Shown in pieces: positions 1 through 7,564 of a stretch of 12,279 nt of DNA. A program made the translations under genes and the position numbers. Source of the DNA: an uncultured Eubacterium sp. (lineage in GTDB: Bacteria > Bacillota > Clostridia > Lachnospirales > Lachnospiraceae). The stretch spans positions 1 to 12,279 of the forward strand of contig CAMODP010000044.1 of the NCBI GenBank assembly GCA_946611445.1, in the 5' to 3' direction. The notes under the pieces were generated by a model. The model saw nothing but the letters and a program-made list of their open reading frames with translations. It had not been told where the DNA came from and did not search any database. Numbering within the stretch: position 1 is the stretch's first letter; every line of letters begins with the position of its first letter.

Positions 1-58
1 CGCGAGCGTTTCCCGAATGGGTATTGCTGTCTGGCAGTGCCGGGGCGGCTGTCGTATC

Positions 59-1822
59 TTAATCTTGATGAATCTCTACACTGAGAGCTTCACAGATCTG
101 CTTCTGCCGCTCTGTGAGGCGGGTGACAACTGTTGTGCCGTCGTCGAAGCGGATCCGGCGGATTTCAGCCAGCTCTGCGAGCAGGCTTTCCGGACCGGAT
201 TCTTCCGGAGATGCCGGGTCTGCTTTGGAAAGGAGCAGGTTCCGGATTCTGGCGTGCAGGATGAGCTGCAGGAAAGAACAGAACACTTTGGAGCTGACTG
301 CTTCGGGGTTCCAGGGGTCTTCACCCCGCAGTTCAGGATCGGCGCTCATATAGTCGGACAGCGTTCCGGGACGATCGGCGATTTTTGCGAAGTCTGTCTG
401 GAAGAGGGCGCTCTGCAGGACGGGCAGGCTGTCTTCAACGCCGTTTGACAGCAGGATGAAGCACCCGGCGTATTTCAGCTCTTCACGTATCACTTCTTCT
501 TTTCTTCTGCACACCCAGCCTTCTCCGGCTTTTTTTTCGAAGGTCAGGTACCTTCTGACGGCGGTATCTGTCGTCTGCAGCCGGCCGGATGTCACTTTTT
601 CTTCCAGTGCGCAGATATGATGCAGCAGGTTTGCCCGGGCGAGCCGCCGGCTCTGTATATCACAGCAGAGATGGCAGCGTACATGACGGCCGTTGATCAC
701 GGTTTTCCCGGAGCGGATCCGGCAGGTACGTCCGTTCAGGAGTACCTCGGCGTCATTTCCGGCCTGTTCGGGGTCGTAGCCTTTCAGCAGCGATGCCGCG
801 GGGATTGCGGAGAGCGGCATCCGTACAATGAAGCGTATGTCGTGCTGCAGGAGGAGATAGAGTCCGCGGTCGGTATAGAGAGACTCCGGAAAACAGAAGC
901 ATACCTGCAGGAGATCCAGCGGTTTCAGGAAGGCGAAGCCAGTGATCAGATCCTGCATGGCCGGAACGGCGCTTTCTTCAAACCTGTAATAGACAGGAAG
1001 ACCGGATTCCGCGCCGACCAGGACCGTCATCTGCGGCGTGCCTGCGCCGGCTGCCTGCCGTGTGTTGTTCTGTCTGGCGGAGCCGGGCATATTATCCCGG
1101 GAGCCGGCAGCCAGGACATCCGCGCTGTCCGGATAGAAATGACGGAGGCCGGAATAGAAGGACCGGTATGTTTTGTCGCCGCATCGTTCTGTCCACGCAA
1201 GGAAAAAATCTTCCGCGCCTTCTTCATCAATGCGGGGGAGCGGTCCTGCACCTGTGACGGTAAACTCCAGGATCTCTTCCCAGACAGCAGGGAAGCAATT
1301 CTTCAGGATGGCTGTGAGTCCGCAGCCTTCGGCGATTTGCCGCAGCGCGCAGCTGCGTCCGTATTCCGCGGCAGTCAGGGCGCTGGGACAGGTTTTCCGG
1401 GTACGGACGTCTGTCTGCTGCCCGGCAGTCTCAGAGACTGTTTTCTCCTGCGTATTATCTGCCGGTATCGGTTTTTCTTCTTCATTCGGCCGCTTCTTTG
1501 CCGCCGTCATCTGCCGCGGCGCCGGGACAGAGGTTCTGTCTGCGTCTTTCGCAGGCGCAGCCGCTGCTTTATCCTTTTTCGAAGAACGCCGGCTCTTTGC
1601 CGCCAGCAGTTCCTGTACGGCTTCTTCTCTGGAACGTCCCTCCTGTTCTGCCTGCTCCAGCAGCTCATATTTCCGGTTCGGAATAAAATCACCGGTTTCG
1701 GGATCCCGGGTACCGATATAGATCCGCTTCTGCTCTGAGCGTTTTTTTTCCGGATTCCAGACTGCTACGGCTTCGTATACGTAAGTTTTTCCTTTGATCT
1801 TCTGCTCACCGCGATAACTCAT
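59..1822 (-). CDS. IS1634/IS4-like transposase homologue, full-length but apparently without DDE catalytic residues
   Basis: The 587-residue product resembles clostridial IS1634-type transposases. The N-terminus (TYVYEAVAVWNPEKKRSEQK, then IGTRDPETG, residues 13-44) matches the usual start of that family. A Lys/Ala-rich linker follows (about 75-145), then a helical domain (RQIAEGCGLTAILKNCFP, 161-178). The block MTVLVGAESGLPVYYRF (265-281) matches the segment between the first and second catalytic Asp. Where the family has LDRGFFS with the second Asp, this protein reads FPESLYT (311-317), so Pro replaces Asp. The catalytic Glu region reads LFQTDFAK (473-480) with no Glu, and no clear DxTS first-Asp motif is seen. 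The frame is open throughout, with GGAGGTG 7 nt before the ATG. It is therefore more likely a domesticated or immobile derivative than an active transposase. The family call and residue matching are by eye. Confidence 0.72.
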   Translation of the reverse strand: MSYRGEQKIKGKTYVYEAVAVWNPEKKRSEQKRIYIGTRDPETGDFIPNRKYELLEQAEQEGRSREEAVQELLAAKSRRSSKKDKAAAAPAKDADRTSVPAPRQMTAAKKRPNEEEKPIPADNTQEKTVSETAGQQTDVRTRKTCPSALTAAEYGRSCALRQIAEGCGLTAILKNCFPAVWEEILEFTVTGAGPLPRIDEEGAEDFFLAWTERCGDKTYRSFYSGLRHFYPDSADVLAAGSRDNMPGSARQNNTRQAAGAGTPQMTVLVGAESGLPVYYRFEESAVPAMQDLITGFAFLKPLDLLQVCFCFPESLYTDRGLYLLLQHDIRFIVRMPLSAIPAASLLKGYDPEQAGNDAEVLLNGRTCRIRSGKTVINGRHVRCHLCCDIQSRRLARANLLHHICALEEKVTSGRLQTTDTAVRRYLTFEKKAGEGWVCRRKEEVIREELKYAGCFILLSNGVEDSLPVLQSALFQTDFAKIADRPGTLSDYMSADPELRGEDPWNPEAVSSKVFCSFLQLILHARIRNLLLSKADPASPEESGPESLLAELAEIRRIRFDDGTTVVTRLTERQKQICEALSVEIHQD

Positions 1823-1854
1823 CTGTGCACCTCCGTTCTGCCCTCGATATAACC

Positions 1855-1883
1855 ATCATATAAGCATGCGCGCCAAAATGCAA
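1855..1883 (-). promoter_or_regulatory. Sigma-A-type promoter of the transposase-like gene
   Basis: On the minus strand TTGCAT (1878-1883) and TATGAT (1855-1860) are separated by exactly 17 nt. The box pair lies about 30 bp before the gene's ribosome binding site (1829-1834). It resembles a housekeeping promoter, so the gene is probably expressed in its own right. Confidence 0.62.
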
Positions 1884-1903
1884 GAAAAAACCGAAGGCGG
1901 GCA

Positions 1904-1932
1904 TTTTCAAAGCGGGACGCATAAGGTATAAT
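1904..1932 (+). promoter_or_regulatory. Sigma-A-type promoter of the lipoprotein-kinase-GerMN-comEC operon
   Basis: TTTTCA (1904-1909, 4 of 6 consensus bases) and a perfect TATAAT (1927-1932) are 17 nt apart. They precede the lipoprotein ATG at 1980, which has AGGAGG at 1965-1970. The -35 box is 20 bp from the -35 box of the divergent transposase-like gene, so both promoters could share a regulator. The octamer CCGAAGGC occurs at 1891-1898 and 1937-1944, flanking this promoter. Confidence 0.65.
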
Positions 1933-1979
1933 AAGGCCGAAGGCAGTGACCGGGAAAAGAAAATAGGAGGGGAGCGCAT

Positions 1980-2345
1980 ATGAAGAGCAACGGCAGGATC
2001 ATCAGCAGGACAGCCCTGTGTCTGTTCTGCGTGCTGTGTCTGTTCCTGACAGCCTGCGGGGGAGACAGGTACGCGGACAGCAAGTATACCGGCACATGGA
2101 CGGCGGTATCAGCTGAATATATAGGGATCGAGATGACGCAGGAAGAGATCGGTTCCTTTGTCATGACGCTGAATCCGGACGGCAGCGCCAGCATTGAAAA
2201 CGCGGACGGCATAAAGAACGGAAAATGGGAAGAAGTCGAGGGCGGCATCCGGCTGGACAAGGATGATGACCTGATTCTGACAGACACAGACAACAGACTG
2301 ACTCTGGAGATGGACGGCGTGACGTTCAGCTTTGAAAAACAGTAA
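1980..2345 (+). CDS. Small lipocalin-like lipoprotein
   Basis: This 121-residue protein has a classical lipoprotein signal: positive residues (K2, R6, R10), a hydrophobic core and the lipobox L23-T24-A25-C26. It should be lipidated on Cys26 and held on the outer face of the membrane. The mature part begins with a Gly/Asp linker and then YTGTWTAVSAEY (about 35-46). It continues as alternating short strands (FVMTLNPDGSASI, GKWEEVEGGIRL, LTLEMDGVTFSF). This is the pattern of small lipocalin-like lipoproteins common in Lachnospiraceae. The ATG has a strong AGGAGG 9 nt upstream. The gene leads an operon: the kinase begins 21 nt after its stop. A role as accessory sensor or ligand-binding partner of the kinase is inferred from position only. 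The specific ligand is unknown. Confidence 0.8.
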   Translation: MKSNGRIISRTALCLFCVLCLFLTACGGDRYADSKYTGTWTAVSAEYIGIEMTQEEIGSFVMTLNPDGSASIENADGIKNGKWEEVEGGIRLDKDDDLILTDTDNRLTLEMDGVTFSFEKQ

Positions 2346-2366
2346 AAAACGGTAAGACGGTAAAAA

Positions 2367-3821
2367 GTGGCAGACCAGAACACAAAAGGATTGAACAGAA
2401 GATGGCCTTTTTTCAGAAGCATCCGGTTCCGCATCATGATGCTTCTGTTTGTCATGGGCATTGTTCCGGCCCTGGTCGCGGAGACGGTCGTCGTGCAGAG
2501 CTATGAGTCGCGCGCCCTATCCCAGCGGGAGATCCGGGTGCGCAACCAGTGCGACATCCTGATTGACCAGCTGCTGAAAAAGGACTACCTGGCCCACCCG
2601 GATGATGAGGTCATCAACGGCGAGTTCGATATGCTGGCGGGTATCTACGGCGGCCGGATCCTGATCATCAACAGTGAGTCCCGCGTCATCAAGGATACCT
2701 TCAATCTGGACACGGGCAAATATTCTCTGTCGCGGGAGGTCATTGACTGCCTGCGGGGCAAGGAGACCAGCCTGTACAATGAGGAAAACCAGTATCTGGA
2801 GATGACCATGCGGATCCGGCGGCGCGAAGCCGAGAGCTCGTCTCTGGAGGGGGTCCTTCTCATCAGTGTATCCACGTCAGAGATTGCCGCGAGCAAGGTG
2901 ATTCTGGAGCAGAGAGGCTCCACCATTCTCCTCGTGATCCTGCTTCTGGTACTGGTGCTTGGATTCTGGTGGTCCGGAATGGTTGTGCAGCCTCTGCAGA
3001 AAATTTCAGAAGAGATAGAAGGGATTTCCGAGGGATTCCAGGACGAGGAAATATCGGTTCCGGATTATCTGGAGACAGAGCTGATCACAGATTCCTTCAA
3101 CCGCATGATGACCAGGGTTCGGGCGATAGATGATTCGAGAGATGAATTTGTCTCAAACGTGTCGCATGAGCTGAAGACGCCGCTGGCCTCCATGAAGGTG
3201 CTGGCGGATGCGCTGAATATGAATCCGGACGCGCCGGTCGAGCAGTACAGAGAGTTCATGACGGATATCTCCGAAGAGATTGACCGCGAGAACAGCATCA
3301 TCACGGATCTTCTGTCCCTCGTGAAAATGGACAGACGGGCAGCGGATCTGAACATCGAAGAAGTCCGGATCAATGATCTGCTGGACCGCATTATCAGAAG
3401 GCTTCGACCCATCGGGGACCGGCAGAATGTGGAGCTGATCCTCGACAGCTTCCGCCCCGTCACCGCCGAGATCGACAGTACAAAGCTGACACTGGCCTTT
3501 TCCAATATCATCGAAAACGCCATCAAGTACAACAAGCCTGAGGGCGGCTGGGTCCGCGTCTCGCTCAATGCCGACCGCAAATACTTCTATGTGACGATCG
3601 CGGATTCCGGCATCGGGATTCCGGAGGATTCCGTAGATCATGTCTTCGAGCGTTTTTACCGCGTAGACAAGAGCCACTCCCGCGAGATCGGCGGCACCGG
3701 CCTCGGGCTGGCAATCACAAAGAGCGCCATCCTGATGCACAGGGGCGCGATCCGCGTGAGCAGCAAGCTTGGCGAGGGCACAACCTTCTCCATCCGGATC
3801 CCGCTTGCATACGTCGCGTGA
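2367..3821 (+). CDS. Membrane sensor histidine kinase (PhoR/WalK-like, HAMP-HisKA-HATPase)
   Basis: The 484-residue protein has two membrane segments (about 22-43 and 185-207). They enclose an extracytoplasmic domain of about 140 residues that looks Cache/PAS-like (RILIINSESRVIKDTFNLD, 97-115). A HAMP domain follows (about 205-258). The H-box FVSNVSHELKTP carries the phospho-acceptor His267, and the HExxT arrangement (T271) suggests phosphatase activity too. The N-box (NIIENAIKYN, 380-389), G1 (DSGIG, 413-417), F-box (FERF, 427-430) and G2 (GGTGLGLA, 442-449) are all intact, so it should be an active kinase. It would sense an envelope signal and phosphorylate a response regulator, but no regulator gene is present in this window. 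The chosen start is a GTG with only a weak GACGG upstream. A TTG at 2391 is possible but badly spaced. Confidence 0.9.
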   Translation: MADQNTKGLNRRWPFFRSIRFRIMMLLFVMGIVPALVAETVVVQSYESRALSQREIRVRNQCDILIDQLLKKDYLAHPDDEVINGEFDMLAGIYGGRILIINSESRVIKDTFNLDTGKYSLSREVIDCLRGKETSLYNEENQYLEMTMRIRRREAESSSLEGVLLISVSTSEIAASKVILEQRGSTILLVILLLVLVLGFWWSGMVVQPLQKISEEIEGISEGFQDEEISVPDYLETELITDSFNRMMTRVRAIDDSRDEFVSNVSHELKTPLASMKVLADALNMNPDAPVEQYREFMTDISEEIDRENSIITDLLSLVKMDRRAADLNIEEVRINDLLDRIIRRLRPIGDRQNVELILDSFRPVTAEIDSTKLTLAFSNIIENAIKYNKPEGGWVRVSLNADRKYFYVTIADSGIGIPEDSVDHVFERFYRVDKSHSREIGGTGLGLAITKSAILMHRGAIRVSSKLGEGTTFSIRIPLAYVA

Positions 3822-3892
3822 TTACAACGCCAGAAGTACTTATTTATCCATGTTTATCCATGGCAGAACATCCGAACGGGAAAGAACATGCT

Positions 3893-4816
3893 ATGACACA
3901 TAAATACGCCGGAAAATCAGCCGCCGCCCTGTTTCTGTGCCTGCTTCTGCTGCTGTCGGGATGCAGGAGTGAAGAGCCGGTGACGGGATATTTTCTGTAC
4001 TATCTGAATACAGAGGAAAATGAACTGCAGCAGGTCAGCTTTACGCCGGAAGCGGCGGATATCGACACAGAGGGTCTGATTCTGGAGATGATCGCCCGGC
4101 TGGGGATGGAGAATGACCAGGATAAGCGCCGGAGCCTCCTTCCGGAAGGCACAAAGATCCTGGGACATCAGCTCTCGGGAACCGTCCTGACCCTGAACAT
4201 GAGCGGGAACTATACGACGATGGATGCCTCCAGGGAGGTTCTCTGCCGCGGCGGACTCGTGCGTACATTTCTGCAGATTGACGGCGTAGACAGTGTGGCG
4301 ATCCTTGTGGACAATGTCCCGCTGAAAAATGCCGCCGGCTCGGAGGTAGGCGTCATGAATGCCGGAAGCTTCGTTGAGAACGCGGCCAGGACAATCAATG
4401 CTTATCAGAGTGTGCAGGTCACCCTGTATTTTACGGATGAGACGGGATCCGTCCTGCTGCCGGAATCCAGACGTATGTACTATATCAGCAGTGAGCCGAT
4501 CGAGCAGGCGGTTGTAGAAGAACTGATCAAGGGGCCGAAGGAAGCCGGCCATTATCCGGTGCTCTCCGCAGACACGAATATCCTGAGCGCCATAGCGCAG
4601 GAAGGCGTCTGTCATGTGAATTTTGACACAGGCATACAGACATCGAATCTGACGGTAAAGGCTGAGATTCCTGTGTACGCCATTGTGAATTCTCTGACGG
4701 ACAGCTGCCATATCGAGACCGTCCAGTTTTCTGTGGACGGGAAAAACGATGTCATGTTCCGCGGAACGCTGGATCTGAGCGAGCAGTACAGGAAGAACAC
4801 AGAACTGGTTCAGTGA
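3893..4816 (+). CDS. Lipoprotein with two GerMN domains
   Basis: From the ATG at 3893 the product has 307 residues and begins with a normal lipoprotein signal, MTHKYAGKSAAALFLCLLLL with lipobox L21-S22-G23-C24. An earlier in-frame GTG at 3818 overlaps the kinase stop but would add 25 residues before the signal peptide and lacks a ribosome binding site, so 3893 is preferred (GGGAAAG at 3878-3884). The mature protein is two GerMN-type repeats. One spans about 31-165 (YFLYYLNTEENELQQV through DGVDSVAILVDNVPL). The other spans about 173-295 (VTLYFTDETGSVLLPESRRM, VVEELIKGP, VCHVNFDTG, TVQFSVDG). GerMN proteins such as B. subtilis GerM act in spore envelope assembly, and actinobacterial LpqB pairs with the MtrAB kinase system. 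Adjacency to the kinase suggests an analogous surface partner. This last point is inference. Confidence 0.85.
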   Translation: MTHKYAGKSAAALFLCLLLLLSGCRSEEPVTGYFLYYLNTEENELQQVSFTPEAADIDTEGLILEMIARLGMENDQDKRRSLLPEGTKILGHQLSGTVLTLNMSGNYTTMDASREVLCRGGLVRTFLQIDGVDSVAILVDNVPLKNAAGSEVGVMNAGSFVENAARTINAYQSVQVTLYFTDETGSVLLPESRRMYYISSEPIEQAVVEELIKGPKEAGHYPVLSADTNILSAIAQEGVCHVNFDTGIQTSNLTVKAEIPVYAIVNSLTDSCHIETVQFSVDGKNDVMFRGTLDLSEQYRKNTELVQ

Positions 4817-4834
4817 ATTACAGGAGGAAAACAG

Positions 4835-7312
4835 ATGTCCAGACGGCCGCTGCTGCCGCTCTGGATCGGTCTGATGCTGGCAGTCTGGCTTGCCCGGACT
4901 GCCGGGCTGCCCATATTCGGCGAGCCTTCCCTGACCCGGGAGGATGCGGCAGCACTGGAGCAGGGGATCACCGCGCAGATAAGCGGGACAGTCGCTTCCA
5001 GGCAGATCCGTGAAAGAACAGTGCAGTACACACTGAATAAGGTGTATCTCACCTTCGGAAACAGAACGATCTATCTTTCAAAACTCATTCTTTTTGCCGC
5101 CAGCGCGGCATCTGAGAGCAGTTCATTTCAGGATTCCCTGAAAGAATCGGTATCGGAAGACAAAACAGAATACGGAAATAACCAGACGGATGCATTGCTG
5201 CGGATCGGCTCTGCCGTGCGTTTTCAGGGCGAGTGCTCGTTTACGGAGACACCGGGCAATCCGGGACAGTTCGACAGCCGGCAGTATTACGCCTGCAGGA
5301 AAATCTGGGTGCAGGCTTTCCTGTCCCGCGGCAGTCCGGCGGAGGTCCTGGGCGAGGGCAGAGGGCTGCCTGAGAGGCTGTGCGCCGCAAGAGAATACTT
5401 TCTGGAGCAGCTTCGCAGCCAGCTGCCGGCAGAATCCGCCGGCGTGCTTGCCGCCATAGTTCTGGGAGACAGGAGCCTGCTTGACGGAGAACTTCGCCTG
5501 GATTACCAGGCTGCTTCCATATACCATATCATCAGTATTTCCGGCATGCACATCACGCTGCTGGGCATGATGGTGTTCCGGCTGCTGCTCCTGCTTTTCA
5601 CAGAGACGGTCCGGATTCTGTCAGCATTTACCGCAGGACGCGGGCAGCGGGCGCTGCCATTCCGCAGGCAGAGACTGCGGCTGACAGCCATTGCGGCCGC
5701 AGGTGCCGCGGCAGCAATGGGTTTATTCTGCGTGTTTGCCGGATCACCGGTATCCGCCCTGCGCGCGTGGATCATGTTTGCTGTTCTGCTGGGAGCAAAA
5801 GTCACCCGGCGGACGTACGACTCCCTCTCCGCATTGTCGCTGGCAGGCATCCTGCTCCTTCTTGAGAACCCGGGATACCTGTTTTACGCAGGGTTCCAGC
5901 TGTCCGCGGCAGCGGTTCTTGCCATTGCCGTGCTGTATCCCCTGCTGACAGGACTGCTGCCGGACAGGTTCTTTCTGAAGGGAAGCAGACGCCGGCAGGT
6001 GGAAAAACGGCTTCTGCAGGCGGTTTTTATCTGGCTGTCTGTCACCGCCGGGACATTGCCTCTGACGGCATGGCATTTTTTTGAAATCCCTTTGCTGGGC
6101 CTGCCTGCCGGTCTGGCCGCGGCTCCGCTGCTGGGCTTCCTGCTGGCTGCCGGGTTTGCCGGCCTGGCTGCAGGTATGCTTCATCCGGCCGCAGGGTATG
6201 TCGTGCTGTTTCCTGCAGGAGTTGCCATTCGCCTTCTGAACAAAGCCGCGTCCGGGATCCGCCGCCTGCCGTTTTCCGTCTGGACATGCGGCCGGCCTTC
6301 GCTTTCGCAGGTTTTCCTGTATTATCTGCTGCTGGGATTTGTCTGCATTCTGGTGCGGCGCGCCGGGCAGGCAGAACACAAAAAGAAGAAACGCGGCAGA
6401 GCTGTCTGTATGGGCACCGCAGCTATAGCCGCAGCCTTCGGGATTGCCGCGCTGGCATACCGCGTCCCTCCGCTGTTTTCCCTCACCATGCTCGACGTGG
6501 GACAGGGGGACGGACTGGTGCTGACGGTCAGCAGCGGCAGGCCGTTTGGCCGGGAAGCCGTATTTCTGTCGGACGGCGGAAGCTCGGACGTGCGGGAAGC
6601 CGGGAGATACCGGATTCTTCCGTATCTGAAATCACGGGGCATCAGCCGGATAGACGGGATATTTGTCAGCCATCCGGATGATGACCACAAAAACGGGGTG
6701 GAAGAACTGCTGCAGATGGCGGCAGAGGGAGGCAGACCGGATATCGGCTGTCTGCTGTTGCCGGCGTGGATGGCAGATGACCCCGACTCAGCAGAATTGC
6801 TGCGGCTGGCAGTCAGGGCAGATGTTCCCGTCAGATATCTGAAAGAAGGGGACAGAATAGCAGTAAATGAAGGCCGTACGGCCGGACGGGAACAATCGGG
6901 CGACGAATCCGCGGAGATCCGCGTTCTCCACCCGCTGGCGGAGGGCGGCGCCCGGGAAGGGAATGCCGGTTCTCTGGTCCTCCAGGTCTGTTACGGGACT
7001 TTTTCCGCTCTGCTCACAGGCGACCTTGAGGGAGAGGGGGAGACAGATATCCTTCCGTATCTGACTGATGTCTCATGCCTGAAGGTCGCCCATCACGGGT
7101 CACGCTTTTCTACGGATGATACCTTTCTGTCCGCCGTAAAACCGGAGGCGGCACTGATATCCTGCGGGGCCGGAAACCGGTACGGGCATCCGCATGACGA
7201 ACTCCTGGAACGGCTGGAGGCCTGCGGGACAGATGTCCTGCGGACAGACCGGGACGGCGCCGTGATGATAGAATCCGACGGGAGACGGTTTTCGGTCCGG
7301 ACCTTTCGCTGA
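4835..7312 (+). CDS. comEC: ComEC/Rec2 DNA-uptake channel with metallo-beta-lactamase domain
   Basis: The 825-residue protein has the usual ComEC layout. N-terminal helices are followed by a DUF4131 OB-like domain (about 40-160). The membrane competence domain follows (about 200-510, with SIYHIISISGMHITLLGM at 228-245 as its signature). The C-terminal metallo-beta-lactamase domain spans about 545-825. Metal-site motifs are visible: TMLDVGQGDG (551-560), SHPDDDH (612-618), LLTGDLE (726-732), VAHHGS (751-756) and GHPHDEL (784-790). ComEC forms the membrane pore that carries single-stranded DNA into the cell, and the last domain is thought to degrade the non-transported strand. The ATG has AGGAGG 7 nt upstream and begins 18 nt after the GerMN gene, so it is cotranscribed. 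A Ser/Asp/Glu-rich stretch at about 89-122 looks inserted into the OB-like domain. No comEA is seen in the window. Confidence 0.95.
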   Translation: MSRRPLLPLWIGLMLAVWLARTAGLPIFGEPSLTREDAAALEQGITAQISGTVASRQIRERTVQYTLNKVYLTFGNRTIYLSKLILFAASAASESSSFQDSLKESVSEDKTEYGNNQTDALLRIGSAVRFQGECSFTETPGNPGQFDSRQYYACRKIWVQAFLSRGSPAEVLGEGRGLPERLCAAREYFLEQLRSQLPAESAGVLAAIVLGDRSLLDGELRLDYQAASIYHIISISGMHITLLGMMVFRLLLLLFTETVRILSAFTAGRGQRALPFRRQRLRLTAIAAAGAAAAMGLFCVFAGSPVSALRAWIMFAVLLGAKVTRRTYDSLSALSLAGILLLLENPGYLFYAGFQLSAAAVLAIAVLYPLLTGLLPDRFFLKGSRRRQVEKRLLQAVFIWLSVTAGTLPLTAWHFFEIPLLGLPAGLAAAPLLGFLLAAGFAGLAAGMLHPAAGYVVLFPAGVAIRLLNKAASGIRRLPFSVWTCGRPSLSQVFLYYLLLGFVCILVRRAGQAEHKKKKRGRAVCMGTAAIAAAFGIAALAYRVPPLFSLTMLDVGQGDGLVLTVSSGRPFGREAVFLSDGGSSDVREAGRYRILPYLKSRGISRIDGIFVSHPDDDHKNGVEELLQMAAEGGRPDIGCLLLPAWMADDPDSAELLRLAVRADVPVRYLKEGDRIAVNEGRTAGREQSGDESAEIRVLHPLAEGGAREGNAGSLVLQVCYGTFSALLTGDLEGEGETDILPYLTDVSCLKVAHHGSRFSTDDTFLSAVKPEAALISCGAGNRYGHPHDELLERLEACGTDVLRTDRDGAVMIESDGRRFSVRTFR

Positions 7313-7319
7313 GGAATAC

Positions 7320-7343
7320 GGCGGGAAATTGCAAAAGCCCGCC
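7320..7343 (+). other. Short GC hairpin just after comEC
   Basis: GGCGGG (7320-7325) and CCCGCC (7338-7343) form a 6-bp stem with a 12-nt loop, 7 nt after the comEC stop. No T-tract follows, so it is not a canonical intrinsic terminator. It may protect or help end the comEC transcript. Confidence 0.4.
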
Positions 7344-7352
7344 AAATCGAGT

Positions 7353-7515
7353 GAAAATGGACAGGCTGCATAATCCAGGCTCAGGTGCTTCGAGTCCCGC
7401 TGGTACGCTTGTGCCCTGCGGGTATAGCGATCCGCGCAGCGGGAGTTTAGTACCACTGCGTGGACGAGGCAGCGGGAGCGTGCCTGAGCCGGATTCATGC
7501 AGCCTGTCCATTTTC
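7353..7515. repeat. Large nested inverted-repeat element between comEC and holA
   Basis: The arms 7353-7385 and 7483-7515 are each 33 nt and complementary along their whole length except for two single-base bulges. Each arm begins GAAAATGGACAGGCTGCAT as read toward the centre. Inside, TCCCGCTG (7395-7402) pairs with CAGCGGGA (7470-7477), GGTAC (7402-7406) can pair with GTACC (7450-7454), and GCAGCGGGAG occurs twice (7436-7445, 7469-7478). The whole could fold into one long rod or cruciform. No credible gene lies inside it. It could be a non-autonomous mobile palindrome (MITE- or REP-like), a transcribed structured RNA, or a transcription boundary. Which of these it is cannot be decided from one copy. 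Confidence 0.75.
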
Positions 7516-7564
7516 ATGGCTTTCCATGACTTCCGAGGTTCGCGTGACTTCATCGGCCTGAGGC

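Noticed and set aside
1..58. Terminal inverted repeat or terminator for the transposase-like gene at the window start
   Set aside because: The 58 bases show no stem with a T-tract and no match to the far flank at 1823-1900. The edge of any element may lie outside the window.
617..1738. A 373-codon open frame on plus, opposite the transposase-like gene
   Set aside because: It lies wholly antisense to a frame with recognisable family motifs, its product has no domain pattern, and no ribosome binding site supports it. GC-rich codon use opens antisense frames.
3818..3892. GTG at 3818 as the start of the GerMN lipoprotein, overlapping the kinase stop
   Set aside because: It puts 25 polar residues before the signal peptide and has no suitable ribosome binding site. 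ATG at 3893 gives a normal lipoprotein signal.
7386..7402. TTCGAGTCCCGC inside the large palindrome resembles a tRNA T-arm
   Set aside because: The bases before it (GGTGC) do not pair with CCCGC, and no acceptor, D or anticodon stems can be placed around it.
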